Source of the DNA: an uncultured Flavobacteriales bacterium
GTDB lineage: Bacteria; Bacteroidota; Bacteroidia; Flavobacteriales; Crocinitomicaceae
NCBI GenBank assembly: GCA_946479125.1
Contig: CAMLET010000286.1
Location: forward strand, 1 to 5,048
Reading direction: 5' to 3'
Length of the DNA: 5,048 bases
Notes under the pieces: generated by a model
What the model was told of the DNA's origin: nothing
Databases searched by the model: none
The model's input: only the letters and a program-made list of their open reading frames with translations
Translations under genes and position numbers: made by a program
In this document: positions 5,011 to 5,048 of the stretch, piece by piece
How positions within the stretch are numbered: position 1 is the stretch's first letter
How the letters are laid out: each line of letters opens with the position of its first letter

Positions 5011-5048
5011 AAAGAGGAAGAGTAATTTTGATATCAATAGGCAAATCT

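Noticed and set aside
4832..5044. Minus-strand open frame of 70 codons overlapping the end of the third lipoprotein gene
   Set aside because: It begins with TTG, overlaps a real gene by 38 bases, runs through the inverted-repeat element and gives an Arg-rich low-quality protein without any recognisable motif.

Overview
The window looks like chromosomal DNA from a member of the Bacteroidota, most likely a Flavobacteriales or Crocinitomicaceae-type marine or freshwater bacterium. This is an inference from several traits: AT-rich coding sequence, promoters resembling the Bacteroidota -7 box (TAnnTTTG) very close to start codons, few Shine-Dalgarno sequences, and protein families typical of that phylum. 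No phage, insertion-sequence transposase, CRISPR, rRNA or tRNA gene is visible.

Left half (1-2701), all on the minus strand, in transcription order: a SpoU/TrmH-family RNA 2'-O-methyltransferase (2701-2153), a thioredoxin-reductase-like ferredoxin/flavodoxin-NADP+ reductase (1942-932), a single-domain rhodanese (817-500), and the N-terminal half of a membrane sensor, probably a histidine kinase (497 to beyond the left edge). Rhodanese and sensor are separated by only two bases and are almost surely co-translated. The two larger gaps in this block are occupied by related imperfect-palindromic repeats (823-926 and 2034-2165). The second has perfect 18-bp terminal inverted repeats and supplies the last three codons and stop of the methyltransferase gene.

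Right half (2788-4869), on the plus strand and divergent from the methyltransferase: three consecutive genes for paralogous predicted lipoproteins of 274, 194 and 200 residues. All share a lipobox followed by a nearly identical mature N-terminus (C-[ST]-[VI]-E-K-R-L-x3-[KR]-G-[FY]-H-[VI]-x-W-x-K). A variable acidic, low-complexity linker comes next, then a hydrophobic multi-helix C-terminus. Genes two and three share a related C-terminal membrane domain. Gene one has a larger, different one with about five helices. The combination of a lipid anchor with C-terminal transmembrane helices, and a conserved module at the anchor, is the most interesting thing here. I know of no function for it.

Right edge (4870-5048): no credible gene. 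It holds a GC-richer non-coding element bounded by 16-bp inverted repeats (4893-4908 and 4995-5010) with an inner 12-bp GC-only palindrome, probably another dispersed repeat.
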